This document shows, piece after piece, positions 31,601-46,600 of a stretch of 64,000 bases of DNA. Location: positions 46,030,734 to 46,094,733 of the forward strand of contig OX365946.1 in assembly GCA_947247005.1 (NCBI GenBank), given 5' to 3'. Numbering within the stretch: the stretch's first letter is position 1; the number at the start of each line of letters is the position of its first letter. The translations under genes were made by a program, and so were the position numbers. Source of the stretch: Spisula solida (lineage: Eukaryota > Mollusca > Bivalvia > Venerida > Mactridae). Below the pieces are notes generated by a model that saw only the letters and a program-made list of their open reading frames with translations, ran no database searches and was not told the origin of the DNA.

Positions 31601-34600
31601 GTTTGACCAGAAGTGGCGTCTTAAAAAAACTTTCGTTTGGTGCCATCATGTATACGCGCTTGTATCGTCAGCATACCTGACGCAGACAATCGTAGGTGTA
31701 AACTGCCTTTTGAAAACACTATGCAAGTCTAAATATCGTCGACGTACGACAGTTAATCTACTTTGTCATGATAAAACGTCAAATAACTGCTTAATGCAAG
31801 TCGATGGCGCCAGGATGTTATGTATCCTAAAAGCGTGGCACCGTATACAAAAATTTAATTTATGTTTTTTTGTTGGGGTATCGTTTCTCTATAAATTGTC
31901 AGTTAAATCGTCACGCCTAGTGGTTTTGCCCACGTGTCACGTGTAAATAATGACAATGACGCCACTTTGACGTAATGGGCTAAATTGAAATCTTTTTTCG
32001 TAGAAAATCGTACCAGGCATAAGACTAGCGCCCCATTCATTGGTTTATACTCCAATAAAATTTAAATAGTAATTAATACAAAAAATACCGACCCCCAAAA
32101 AAGTTGCGTTTCTAAATCGGTTAAGTGTAATTATGTTCTAGATAATCCAATAACGTTGTGCTCTAGTCAATGAAAACACTTTTTTTTATTTTGTTTTGTT
32201 AGTTTATTTTGTTTTGTTATATTCTGATCTGTATTATTTACATGTTTGTATGTTTTTTTTTACTTTGAATACTTTTTAAACTTTTGCATTTGGATTGCCT
32301 TTTATGTAAATATCAAAATTGTATACTGTGAGGGTCTAGAATAAATAAAGTCTATTCTATTCAATTCTATTCTGTATGTGTGTATGGAATTGTAGCACCA
32401 TGTGACCGTTTTATCAACGTATCTCACGACACAATTTTGTCTGAGATGCGACACTCAATACCGTTGGTAATACGATATTTTTGTCGTAAGTTCCAAAGAT
32501 AAAATAATACACGACATACCAAAACCATATTGATAAAAATGGACCCAGATATTTATTATTATATACAATAAAATGATTGTTACCAGAATGAATGTAGACA
32601 TTATGAGCTTATTTGAAAACTGTATGTCCTCGTATATAATCCGTAATCTTTTTATCAATAGCACTACATCCCTATCTGAACATACAAACCTTCGTCAAGT
32701 CCATCTTGTTTGTTGTTAGATTTAGTGGAATCTTTGGAATTTTCCATTTCTGTTAACAGATATAGTAAAGAAACAAACATAGAATTATAAAAGTCATAAT
32801 AAAGTGTATAGAAGACAAGCACGGGCAATACTACGACTTGCAGCTTTGACTTTCGATGGGTTTGTATCATTTTCTTTCAGTTGTGTGTTGGACATTATGT
32901 CGTGTGAATGTGGTCTGTTTTATTCTGTTTTCTGTGCTCGGCTGTTTCAGTTGAGTGCTGTGCTGTCGTCCTTGTCCGACTTTTCATTATCTTTTTTATG
33001 TCAATCTGATTATAATCATCTCCTCATTATTAACGCTTCGCACGAGGATCTGACGACAACCAGCAGCAGTTCACGTTCAGTGGTCTTTCCCATTAACCAA
33101 TCAATGCCAAGTTTTCATAATTGGAAAGTTAAAGCAGAAAAGTTAAAGCCTTTCTGTTTTTATTCAGTTTTAATTTTTAATTCTTAAGCTGAGTAACCGT
33201 GCACTTTAAAACATTCTTAGTATGTCCAAAGTTTGAAACGGTTGATCAAACCAGGATTTACTTTTTCCACCACGTTCTCAGTCACTGAGCTAAACTCATT
33301 AAAAATATACTGAATTATGTTCAAACTATTACGTAAACAATGTAAGTGAACGAAAATAGAGATAAATACAAAATGCACAAAATGCAGGTGGACTATAGTA
33401 AGACGATACTATTTTCCAACAGAGTACATGCTTACATAATTGCATATGTATAGAATGTCAATGTTATGTTTTATTCATTTTAATTGGAATATAATGAACC
33501 ATTTTAAATACGTATTACGACAGTCATGATACAAACTACTCATGCATTGGTACTGTCAAATCAAAAACAAATGAAATCATTGATAAACAACCTGCAGTCG
33601 ATGGTGTTTCTGTTGTCGATACAATGTTCGTACAATGTTCTCCTGTCCAGCCCTCCGAGCATACGCACGTGTAAGTCTTACCGGTACTACTTGATATACA
33701 CATCGCTCCATTCAAACATGGACTTGAGTTACACTCTTTTAAAACAAAAGCAGAATATGATATATAGAATTGAAATAGATGCACTTTCATATAAAAAGTC
33801 GCAATTGCAACAATGATTTAATCATATCTTATAGCGTGTAATCAATGGCTAAACAATGCATCTATGTACATAGCGCTTAGATAATGCGTTATACAACAAC
33901 ACACTTGTTAAATACTTTTACAATGCCAGAAAGGCTAGCAATATATATTTTGCGCCTATAAGTTAATAACAAATCAGGCAGGAAATACAGCACTCAACTA
34001 AGACAGTAAAGCACGATGGCACAAAAAATAACACACATGTGTGTCAATGTTGTAAATATACGTTTTGCGATCGTAACACAACGCTGTCAATTGTATTATG
34101 TACGTACCATGCAGCTTCGGACATGCCTTTAAATTGTTATGAACAAAAATATATTAACAAATCGGGAGGAGTGGGCACGAAAGGGACAAAACAACAATAT
34201 GCGAATTGCTAGCTCTCCACAAAAGTGGCTCCGGACTTTCGAACTACCATTTAAATGACTGCTGATTTATTTGGAGCTGAACAAGCAGATCAGCTAGCAC
34301 TATTTTCTAGTAATTTATGTTTGAATGTGAAACGAGGGGATGCGGTATGGAAACATCATTCATCGGAAACGAACAAGACACGGAAGGTACAGAAAAGAAC
34401 ACACGAAGAAAGGCACATAACACAAGAACAATATTTGAAGGACAACTATAAAAATGAACAATAACCAATGAAACTGAACAGATACAAGAACAACTTCCCC
34501 TCTAACAGCCTCCCCGTCTAAGCCAGTCAAACATATTTTCAGCAAGAGTCAGAAAGATTATATCATGTCAGGCAGGGAAGGCAGCACTCAACTTAACCAG

Positions 34601-37600
34601 CCGAGCACAGAAAACATTAAAAACTCACAAAGCACAATGCTCAACAGAAAACACGGCATCCCGTCCCGAAAGACTGCCGCCTCAGTCAGTCAGTCAAACT
34701 AAAACGGAACGAGAGCCAGGTGACGAGAAAATAACAACTAGACATTACATATCACAGGGACGATCTACAACATAGATATAATGTGCATGCAATTTTGAAA
34801 GATACGAAGCAGCCTTGTGCTGGACAACGAAATTGCAGAATGGCACATACAAAATAAACAAAGGTTAACAAAAAAGGCACAATGGCGACATATGTTTGTA
34901 TTTTTGTATTTTACTATAAAGTGGACAATACATACATAGAGGAAGGTTCACTAAAGGGCTTCTGCCTTGGTATGGACAGCGACAAATGTCACTGGGGGCT
35001 TAAACGTTTTACAGTGCACCAAACCTCACGCTTACCCGATAGACAACCTTACAGAACATTACAGTGTAAATAAAAGTTTCCAACCATGTAATGCCCTCTT
35101 ACAAAAAGGCCACAGTGACAGGTAATAAAAGAATGTAAAACATTATATGGTACGCCCGTATATGGTCTATGTTCGTACAATAACATGTATCATAGAATAC
35201 ACAACCACTCATGCAGCCACAACTTGTAAATCAGTTTAATTACCTTCGTCGTCAGCCTCATTCTTCGTCGTATTGGTTGGAGAGTCTGCGCCTTTAATGT
35301 ATCAATATCATTTAACTGTACTAGCATTGTCATCAACAACTTTTGTGAGTAAATTCCCAATATTTTAGAAATACGTATGTACTAGCACACGTAAAATTAA
35401 TGCATACACATTTGTGATACTAGTAGAAAATAAGCAAACAAAGTAATTTACTTTACTAAAGTGATACCATTCGTGGCTAATTGACTGCTATATAGAATTT
35501 GTATTATTCCAATCAATGCACGTACATTCGTAAACAGGGTGAACAAGGAGAATGGAAATGCGTACAGTGTGGATGCAAAAGGCGGCGATACATGTAGTTT
35601 AGAAATGCTTTCAATTTACATTCGATGAATGCAAATGCGTATATTTTACCTTAGTGAACGAAAATTGCGAAATAAAACTTAATTAAGAATGAAAATGCAT
35701 ATATAAATTACACCTACGAGGGGCATTCACTATATAATGCGAACTATCACATAAATTCTTACATACAATATTAATAATTCAACCATGGACATAATCATTC
35801 AAGTTAACCTTCTATGTGATCAATGACCGCCTTTCATCATTTCGACAGACCTTCTGTTCGCGTGGCTAGGCAACTGCGCACATGTACTGTATACTGCATG
35901 GCCGTGGCCTATTCATTCCGATACAAATTAGGAAGTCGAATCCCCAGGTAACTATCGTCTCATTTCCGGTCGGTATAAATGTATCTACGTCTCATATATA
36001 GCTAAAAGTATGAATAGAACGTTTTGCCCTTCCACAATTAAGCGCTAGTGCAAGCCGGTAGTTTGAAACGACGTTCTGTCTGTTCTGACGTCATTAATTT
36101 GGGCACCCATAGAGCGCAACCTTGCACATGTTTAACCTATTCCGCAAAATCGAATGATCTGAGCCTTATTTCTCTCCTTTTCCTGGACTTTCTCTTCGCG
36201 TGTGAATAATGCGCCTGCTTTCAAAATTTCTCTCATTTCTTGCTGTTTAGTATGGGCGCGGTTGTAAAGATATCCTGCCCTGCACGATATTCTTCTTTGA
36301 TTGTAATTCTGCCGATCGTATTTACATTTGATAGTCTCACCACTTGGGAATATGAAAGAGGGCATTTTACCATACGGTATAGTAAACCTCTGGTCCATGT
36401 TGTATTCAGTGACGCCGAAGGAAGTCGCGCACTGAAGGCTTCAACGAAAATGACTTAACTATTTATTATGCGAAATTTCGTTTCATAATCTTGATTTAGA
36501 GATAATTGATAGTTCGCATTATATATTGAATGATCCTCGTATGAATGGAATGAATTAATGCAGGAAGTACAAGCCAAATAGTTTTCTGCGGCCAGATAGT
36601 TTCTAGTGTTTTTCTGCAGTTTGGATGCTGATCGAATTTATTCCGTTGTATGTTTAAATGTATATGTTAATCAAAGTTTTGCTCGCAACGTAAACAGGTT
36701 GAAGAAACATTTAAAACATGTAAGATTCGTGTGGATCCTTAAGTAACACCGATTGGTGATTTCCCAGAGAGTCCTGTTGAACGCATGCGCAGTCAATAAG
36801 CGGAAGTAGGATGCAATTTAGATGTTATCGTTTGCCTTGTAACAATCCAGACACGTGTAACATCGGACACTACGTACGGTCTGATTAATATAACCGTACA
36901 CCACATACATAAACTGATATTTCCACCGATGTTCTAAGCGTTTGTAGTAAGATAATTCGGTCTTGATAGAAAAATTGCATACTATAAGGTCCTTGAAGTT
37001 GTACCATCACAGCGACTAGAAAGCCTTTAGCGTATTTCAAACAAATATACAGATTGACATAAATTATAGTCATTTCTGACCTTTGGAGTTTTAAGTGTGA
37101 CCTTGACCTTTGCGATATTGACATAATTGTTTCGCATGACACACCGTCTACTAGTACTTAACATTTGTGCCAGATTATTTTCAAATCACATCATAAATGA
37201 CTTAGTTATGGACTGGACAAACTCAATTATGGCTTTTTACCTTTGAACTCCAAGTGTGACCTTGACCTTTGAGATATTGACGTAATTGTTTCGCATGACA
37301 CACCATCTGGTAGTGGTGAACATTTGTGCCACATTATTTTCAAATCCCACAATAAATGACTTAGTTATGCCTCGGACAAGATGAATTATAGCCATTTTTT
37401 ACTTTTCAACTCCAAGTGTGACCTTGACCTTTGAGATATTGACATAATTGTTTCGCATGACACATCGTCTGCTAGTAGTGATCAATTGTGCCACATTAGT
37501 ATGAAATCCCACAATAAATGACTTTGTTATGGTCCGGACAAGCTCAATTATGGCCATTTTTTACCTTTCAACTCCAAGTGTGACCTTGACCTTTGAGATA

Positions 37601-40600
37601 TTGACGTAATTATTTCGCATGACACACCGTCTCATCAAGGCTAACAGATGTGCCAAGTTATTCAAAAACCCTAAATGCTTATAGAAGATACAGCCTGAAC
37701 AAATAAATAACCTATTTCAATGATTAAACAAATGATTAATGAATGTTAAAACTGCATTGAATGTAATTTAATAGACCTATATATAGACCCGCAAATAGGT
37801 CCACAGAGATCCGCAGTTTAAACATAATCTTTTTGGGGTATAGGTACTCGCAAACAGAGTTTCTTTTTGGTATTTAACTATACCGATCATTTGGCGGGGT
37901 ACTTCGGGCAGTATCGTAATTGATCAGCGCAAGAAGTTTGGATTGGTGCATGGTCATATAGAAAAAGACATACCATACACATAAGAACGGCGCAGAAAGA
38001 ATACTGTTTATGTAAATGTTAATTATACTGAATACACTGACAAAACTGTGAACTTTATTTAATTCAAGGATCCAAATGCAAACCCGTATCGTATATTAGT
38101 AGATATATTGCAAACACCGATATAGCAGTTATTGCACACATAAGTACGAGTACGAAGAGAAAACCGGTTACCTCAAAACTTCTTTTCGTATTAGCCTTTA
38201 AAAAGTATACGATGTTGTCGAAAAAAAGTAATTCAGCATCACAATAATACTGATAGTTTAAGAACAGTGTGTCAAATCAAAGACAATAATGGTTCGGTTG
38301 TTTGAAGACAGAACTTCATTTTTGAAGATTGAGATGATAGTTATTACCTTTGGGACATGATCCTGTAATGCTAGCAATATTTTCTATATGTATGTTCTCA
38401 TCTTTGCCAGACTGCACCTCACCAGCCAGAATAACCTTCAATTACAGACTGACAATATGATAATATAGATCTATACACCATCCAATTAATGCATCACACT
38501 GCATCATTCAAACGCTTTTTATATACATACATAATTATATAACATAATTATTCTGTATTAAACGGTTTATATGCAGGTATGTAACAAACCAGTAAAGTAT
38601 TTATTTAAATTTAGCAAGCTGAATTACCTTTACCAACTTTGTATATACATTTTATTTTTCTTTTATTGAATCGTTAATTCTTTTCACATTAAGTTCGATG
38701 CAACTGTTTTTGTTTCCATTAACAAATGTACATGGAGCAAAATAATTCAATACGATTACGAACCTAGTTAGACGAATGCTATGATACTGCATAAAAAATT
38801 GTGAAATATGGAAAGCGTTAAGCTACATTTGTTTGACGATAAACTATACTGAAAACAAAAACATTAGTCAATAGGAATTCGTTTGCTGTTTTGATGACAT
38901 ACCTTTATTCATTTCTACAATTACCCCTTAAAGAATGATCACCTCAAAACACGTTTTCAATTTGTCAACAATCGACATCATTAAACTTCTGAAGCTTATG
39001 AATATTTATTGTATCCTCTATGATTTCGCACAAAAGTGATTCACAGTCGGCCTCGGGCTATGGAACTAACTCCTAACGAATGAAAACGGTATCCGTTGGT
39101 ATTTCTAGAACAACGCAGATACAAAAATCTGATTATTTGCCAATTACACGTCAGAATGACGTCACTAGATGACGGTCGACGCGTTGTGTCGTTTTCTTCG
39201 TTTGTCTTGATTGAAGTATATCACCTGCACTGTTATTTTATCAATACCGGACCAGTTTATGAGAATACTACGCGACGTTATTTACAGTGACCGCCAATCA
39301 TAATACCGGAACGACAACCCTTGTTGAAATTTGGAAGTTTTTTCTGATGACTTTTTAAATTTGCATCCAGTGCGGTTGAAACAATGCAAAATAACACCTC
39401 CATATTTGTTTCTGTAACTGTCATGACCTGTACATGACATGCTGGTCTTATTTAATATATTGGCTAAAAATACGTCACGTACATTGTGTAAATGCAAACT
39501 TATCATGCCTATCGCCAGATATGCTCTCTTGAAGTCTCTTCACATGTCATATATGTACTTAATTTTCTACTGTTTAAGTCAATAATCAGCAATTTAAACC
39601 GCATCTGAAATATACTGACTAAACTTTTTGCGTTGAGTATACATACGTTGTAAAGTTGAGAACACTCTTCTGATTGCAACGATCACTTGTGCACACATCT
39701 CAAAAATATGTAGATGCATGTTAGCGGCTGTGCCTCAGGAAATATTCATCTACGCGACAACATACAATAACCAATAGAAACTGAGAGACTTAGTCTTCCG
39801 CATAACACACCGTCGAAATGTTGCGAGCATACGTGGCGAGTAATTGAAAAGACAAAGTTATAGAGTGGACACATTTTTCCACTACAAGTATTTGAGTCCT
39901 CGTTATTTTGCTTTGCCGCTAAAAAAAGCTAACTGTTTATGACTAACCACTGTCGTCGGACCCTCCGTTTTCTCAGACCTGCTGCGCCATTTATCAATTA
40001 ATTGTAGTACGAGTATATAAAGCACATGATATCGTGGGTTCCGACGATGCCATTGTTGACAAAAACACTTGATGTGAACACATACTTACCTTGTAATTTT
40101 CCGAGGAGTGAATTTCTACATTAGCTTCTTTTGACGTTTTATTTGAAACAGTAGGTATCCATTCATCATCCTTCCTGTATCTTTCTACAATTACAGTTAG
40201 TTTGTTATCTGCAGCACCTTGAATGTGGAATTTGATCGACAGGCATATACGTCCTGGTTCCTGCCATGTACTTCGCATCTTGGCCGTGCGAGCTTCTAAC
40301 TTATAGTTGACTATTTTGAGATAGTGGTCTACAAAACAACCGAAGATATTTTAAAAACTTCAACTGATTTGGCCAAGCAATGTATAAACTTAAACCGAGG
40401 TTTTTTTTGCATCACATATCGTCATCACATTCTACTGAATTAAGTACGGCCGTGTACTTCAGAATCATTGGGTTTAAATCATACTCACCATTGCTATTTT
40501 TATCCGTTCTCATATCCCAAAAAGCGTCAGTCGGAATTATACTCTGCCATGCACACCATCCATAATCAAATGAACAGTCTGAAATGGAATATGGCGACAA

Positions 40601-43600
40601 TCAGTGAATTTAATTATCTTCAATTGTACAATGACATCACACGCGGCATTCTTTGCGTTCGACTGAGACAGCCGTAGTGTGTGGTGATTCGGTTTTATCC
40701 CTGCGTAATTGGCCAACGACCTCCGGCTTCGAGGGCAGAGGCAGAAAGTTTGTGTGATAGAAGGAATCAGGGTGCGCTACCCTACTTTCAGAATAGACAC
40801 CTTGGTTTGTATAGCACCGATACACAAGAGTCTACCTCCGGGTTTCCAACCAGTTCATCTCTAGCTGGGTGGGACACACTGAAAAGGTTTCTGAAATGTC
40901 AATTGCCCCAGTCGAGATTCGAACCAGGGACCTCTGGAATGGTAGTCGAGAGCGCTATTTCAATTCCGTATTTTTAACATTATTCACAATTTATCCCAGT
41001 TTGGACTCTCAACTTGTTTACGATTAGCTATGAAACAGAGTTATATCCTACACCAGTGTTCTGGCTGAGCGATAATGGTACTGATGTTGCTGCTCATCAC
41101 GCCGACAATGAGAACAACATGATAACATTAACAGTGGCCGTATTATTACTTACTTCTACTAACACTTCATGAACAATGACAGGGACAGTAATACTGATTT
41201 TATACTATTTCATTCAAATACAACAGTCAATGTTGACATTTAGACAATCGCAAAAAAGTATTAAGCGTAATGCTGAATATAATTAAACTAAAGGTTTATG
41301 TGATTTATTCTAAAGAATATTAATGTACGATACCTAAAGGGCATCTTGATTCGCTTAGACTCACGTCGTCAACAGCGATTAAACCTTTGCCAGATTTATC
41401 CATTGCTCGTATTGTGCCTTGTATAGCAATCTATTGGTAACAAAAGAAACATATAATCGGACAAAGATACAGTCCACCGATGGTAACACTAACCTATGTT
41501 TACAAATAAAAATTAAATGCATTTTCAATGTCCATTTTTGTTCAACACTTGTGCATATTCACTTTTAATGCATATAGTATTTCAATCTACACTGATAACA
41601 AGTGGTCAGTAGACCATGTCTTGTTTATATTATGCATATTTCTTTATTGATAAGACTAGGCAAGAGTTATCTCCAGTGAGCTATAAACTGGCCGGGCTAT
41701 AAATAGAAACATAACATCAACGTTCTTATTTAGCTTTTAACTGGAAGACAACAAACACTTTGTGATAACTACATGAAAATCATCAGTGAGAAATAGCTCA
41801 GTACGTACAGCGGATAGCCAAGTCGTCATAATCAAAGGTTTTATTCTGCGCGAGTTCGAATACTATTCAAGACTTTTTCTTAGTAAAATATATTTTTTGC
41901 ATAATATTGCATAATATCTACATGTACGTTTGTTTTGACAGTTTATTTTATTTATTTTTGGTATCGAACATATTGATTAAGATTTTTCCGACTTTACAAA
42001 AAATGTCATCGACTGTGCCTCTATAGTTGTAAATGTCACCAGTGATAAGAAAACAATCGAATACGATGAAGAAAAATGACAACGCTACCCAGTTTCGAAC
42101 CAGCAACCTTTAAAATCTCATACCGTAACTCAAATGAAATGCCTGTAATTATTGTGACTAATTGATTTAAGTATTGTACTTGATATATCAAAATATGTGG
42201 ATACTTACTTGAATATTTCCGGCTGGCAATATTTCTATCAGAGAATGTTCCCAGTATTTTCCATAGCTGTTTGATGTCACGAAATAATCTTCAGTATAGT
42301 CTGCCTTCATTACCTTGAGTGCCACATCGGTTCCATTTATTTTGTACCAAACTGAGAGACAGTATGTAGTACCACCCGTTATAGACGGACTGGTCAGTTC
42401 TGCTTTATCGTTACTCTCACCAAGGACTTTGTAAATATAGTCACCATCTGAAATACAATAGTTCAAACAAATGAATACAGGTATTGCAAACGCTCGGCAT
42501 TCTATCTCGCACAGTTGGATCAGTGTTTAACAACATCATACTCTAATCCACGTCTATATGGAGATACTATGTAGCATATATTATGCATTACTACTAATAT
42601 AATATAGGTGCAAACTACTATTTCAACTACTGTTTAAACAACTTCACCTGTGTTAATAACTTCCATTTATGGGCGTTATTGACAGGTTTGTTTCCGATCT
42701 ACCGTTGAAGAAATGAACGCTGTACCGCTTTGTGTGATGCAACAATGACGGTTTCGGGCGTGGTCGTTATTAACATTGACTGTCCATCTTGGTCATTAGG
42801 CATTCGTGCTCAACCCCAAGCTTTAAATTTACGAGGCTTCTGCGAGGGCATTCAGCTACTGCATTCCGTTTATTTTAATGCTGAAACTAGTCCATTCAGC
42901 TTTTTGTCAGTTGGTACTTGGGAATTTCATTTTCTCGTTCGGAAATGTGATGAGCATAGTGTCGTGTAATTATGGAACGTGATGATTTAATGTTTTCTGT
43001 GCTCGGCTTGTTGAGTTGAGTGCTGCCTTCCCTGTCCGACTTTCTATTATCTTTTTGGTTGTACTTTCGTTAATTGCATAACTATTTGGTCGTTTTCAGA
43101 CGATGCATCGGCACGTAGCAATGGCGCTTAATTTCAATGCTGTGCAATGACAGTACGTTTTTGAAATAACTGTTATGCCCAGACAGACAACATACATAAT
43201 GCACACAATTTACTGCGGAAATAACTTACTTCTAGTTGTATGAGCGTTTTTAGGTCCAGTGTATGATTTGATTACCCCATCACTATATTTGGTCCATTCA
43301 TTGCCCTCCTTTTGAGTCCAACAGCATACATCTTTATCAAATGTGCAGTTCAAAGACGTGCAAGCAACTTCTGAAATAAACGAGAAATATCACTGAACGT
43401 GATGAATACCCCCAGATACAGCTTGATGACCAGCCAACAGACCAACCAATGTCAATTACTTCGTACCTGGGAGTATAAAAAATAACATATTAATATATTA
43501 TTTCTGCCGTATGATAACTACGTGTTTTTTTGTGTCAGATTATTGTACAACTCTTAAATAACTACCCGAAATTCGGAAGGGCTTTTCAATTTAATCACTC

Positions 43601-46600
43601 CTGTTTTCAGGACTGCTGATCAAAATAATATGACCTGGATTGGATTGTCTTCATATGATTGGAACACTGGCGTCGAGATTTACACAAAACTTTCACAAAT
43701 GTTGTCAAAGCTCGCCTTGCATACTTATATCGGTGGTTTGGCCAACTATTTGTTACGGTGCCGCTATTTGGGGTCAAACTTCATATTCATGTATTAACGC
43801 AGTACATAATCGCGCGATGCGTTTCTTTTTAGGAGTTGGCAGATATATGCTAAACGCAGCCGTGGCCGGTGAAATGGCATGGACCGCCCCGAATATAAGG
43901 CAATGGAAATCCGTTTCCTTATACTGGGCCAGGTTGTCAAACATGAATACTAATCGTATAAATAAGCGAATTGCACTTTGGGCCTCTGCTTTGTCAAGTA
44001 GATTATGTTCAAATTGGTTTTATACTGTAAAGAATATGTTGAATAATTGTGATTTAGAACAGTTCTGTGATATTATTATTGCTATTCATAAACATATACT
44101 TGTAGATAAACTTGCATCTGTTTACATGTAAAATATTGTAATGACTGGAACCAATCAGTCAATGATGTCACAGGACCGTCGCGCCGTGGTGGCAACAAAT
44201 TACGTACATACCAATTATTTAAAACTGACTTTTCTGTTGAAACGTACTGTAAAATCATTATGCCACCACGACACAGAGCCGCCTTTAGCAATTTCGATGT
44301 GTGGTGGCTCCCATACGTATAGAGACTGGCAGGTACGAAGGCATTTCGATTCATAACAGAAAATGTCCGTTCTGTGACATCATTGAGGATGAGAAACATG
44401 TGATATTAGATTGTAGTTCTTACTCTGATTTGAGACAAACACTGTACACAAAAGCAACTTCAATTGATTATAATTTTTTGAATATGTCAGATATGGATAA
44501 ATTAATCTTTCTTTTCAAGAACTCAGAGATGATACGTATAAGTGCCAAAACCTGCTACACTATTTTACAGCGTCGTTCTTTTTATCTGTGTAAATAATGT
44601 ACGTATTTGATTAAATTATAATATTTTAGTTCGTCTGAAGAACAGTTGTTAATCAAATTAGAACCAATCTGATTGGTCCTAAGTAGATTTCATAAGTCAT
44701 TTCTTAAATATGCGCTATAGTGCACGGTAACTCTCAGTATCTTAATAATTTCTATTTTTTTTAATTTATATTTTAATAAGGATTAACAACTGTTTTTCAG
44801 TTTTAAACATATACTATGTAAAAATGTGTAATATCAGATTTTTATATACGGTACATGTACCTTGTGATAGTTGATGTTTTTATTATAATGTAGATAATGT
44901 CTCTTATAAGAGTGGCTATATATGATTTGTGTTTATGTCTTGTGCAATATATGTTGTAAATATAGATGAGACTCAAATAAATAAATATATATATATAAAT
45001 AACGATACTTGCATTAATACTGGTGCTACTGATATGACTGCTTTAGCAGGTTACTTTTACACAAATGTTTTTCGCACATACGAATTTCAAACGAAAATAC
45101 TATATATTGGTCTACATCACGTCGGGTCATATATTCTAAGATTTGTTAAATAAATGTATGTACTGTATACAATACCTGGGCACGGGGTATTTCTTACACT
45201 CACATCGTCAATGGCGATTACACCGTTGTGTGCAGAATTCACATTATCAAATCCAGCTCGTATAAGAATCTAACCATACAAAAACACATGTTATGCCTTA
45301 TGAATTAAACAGTATTTTATTACGATATTCATATATAGCTTAAAGTGGACGTGTCCGCCTCTTTACCAATATATTGCTTACTCTGATAGCAGTTACTAAA
45401 CCATAATTCTTATGACGAAAATGCATGAAAACCTTCCCCTGAATTATAAAAGCTTTACACATATTTTAAATATATTAAATACTGTAATGCTTATCTAATT
45501 TTGGGGTGAGCGCATAATATTACATATAACATACGTATTACACCAGTAACACTAGTTCTACATGTCTCTAAAAGACATGTTTCATATTATATACTTTAGC
45601 GCTGATGAACATTTGCTTAACAAACTTTCCAAGCAGAAATATGTTTCCTAATACATGTCTACTAATAAATGGATACTAGTACTCACCATAAAATCTTTTA
45701 CAGACTTGATTTCAACGTGTGCTTGTTGCCACATATCACCATTGACGGGCTTTTTGCTGGCATATTGTTCAGTATAGTGTGAATTCCATACACCGAGTTC
45801 CAAATTGGATCCAGAAATGTAGTACCAAACTGATAAGCAGTATGTACCTGCATTCAACTGTGGACTTGTCAATTCATTAACACCGGTCTTGCCACCAAAT
45901 GATGCATAAATATGATACTCATCTGAAATATAATTATGGATACAAATAACATTTATATCTACAATTTTGTGCTTGGATGTTTTACACTCAAGTTATTACG
46001 AAAAGCACTTACGTCCAGTTGTAGGATATACTGAGTCTGTCCTATCACTATATATGTTCCATTCATAACCAGTTGGTGAATCCCAGCAACAAATGTCTGT
46101 ATCAAATGTACAGTTTAAAGACGTACACGCCAGGTCTGAAATAAACGAGTACATGTACTAAGGTTTCGCACCAAAGAGTCTTCTGTGACACTACAAGGAT
46201 GAAGACACCACGACACGAAACGTTGGTCATTATCGTGCGTTCGTGTCTTCGTGCTTGGCCCCGAGGGATGAAGACACGAGGACACCAAACGTTGGTCATT
46301 ATCGTGCGTGAGGCTCAGGCCCGATCTCCTGAAGCATCTCAAGTAGAAATCTCTACTCAAATTGAAATTTTGAAAAATCAGAGTCGGAATTAGAGATAAT
46401 TTTGAAGCTCCAGCTCTTAAAATTTTACTGTAATATACAAGTACTCAGAATAACCTTCCTGTTTAGTGATGCTAATTTTGTGTCCAGTCACCCATGGAAA
46501 TTAATATAAATGTATATGCCAATATTTGAGATGATATCATGCTCAGATTGAGATGCTTAGGGAGTTTGTGGCCTGATCTTACCGTAGGTAGATTACTGTA

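Noticed and set aside
31530..31946. 138-codon frame on the plus strand
   Set aside because: No motif, signal or repeat relationship recognised; Cys- and Arg-rich composition looks random, and it is antisense inside a gene 2 intron.
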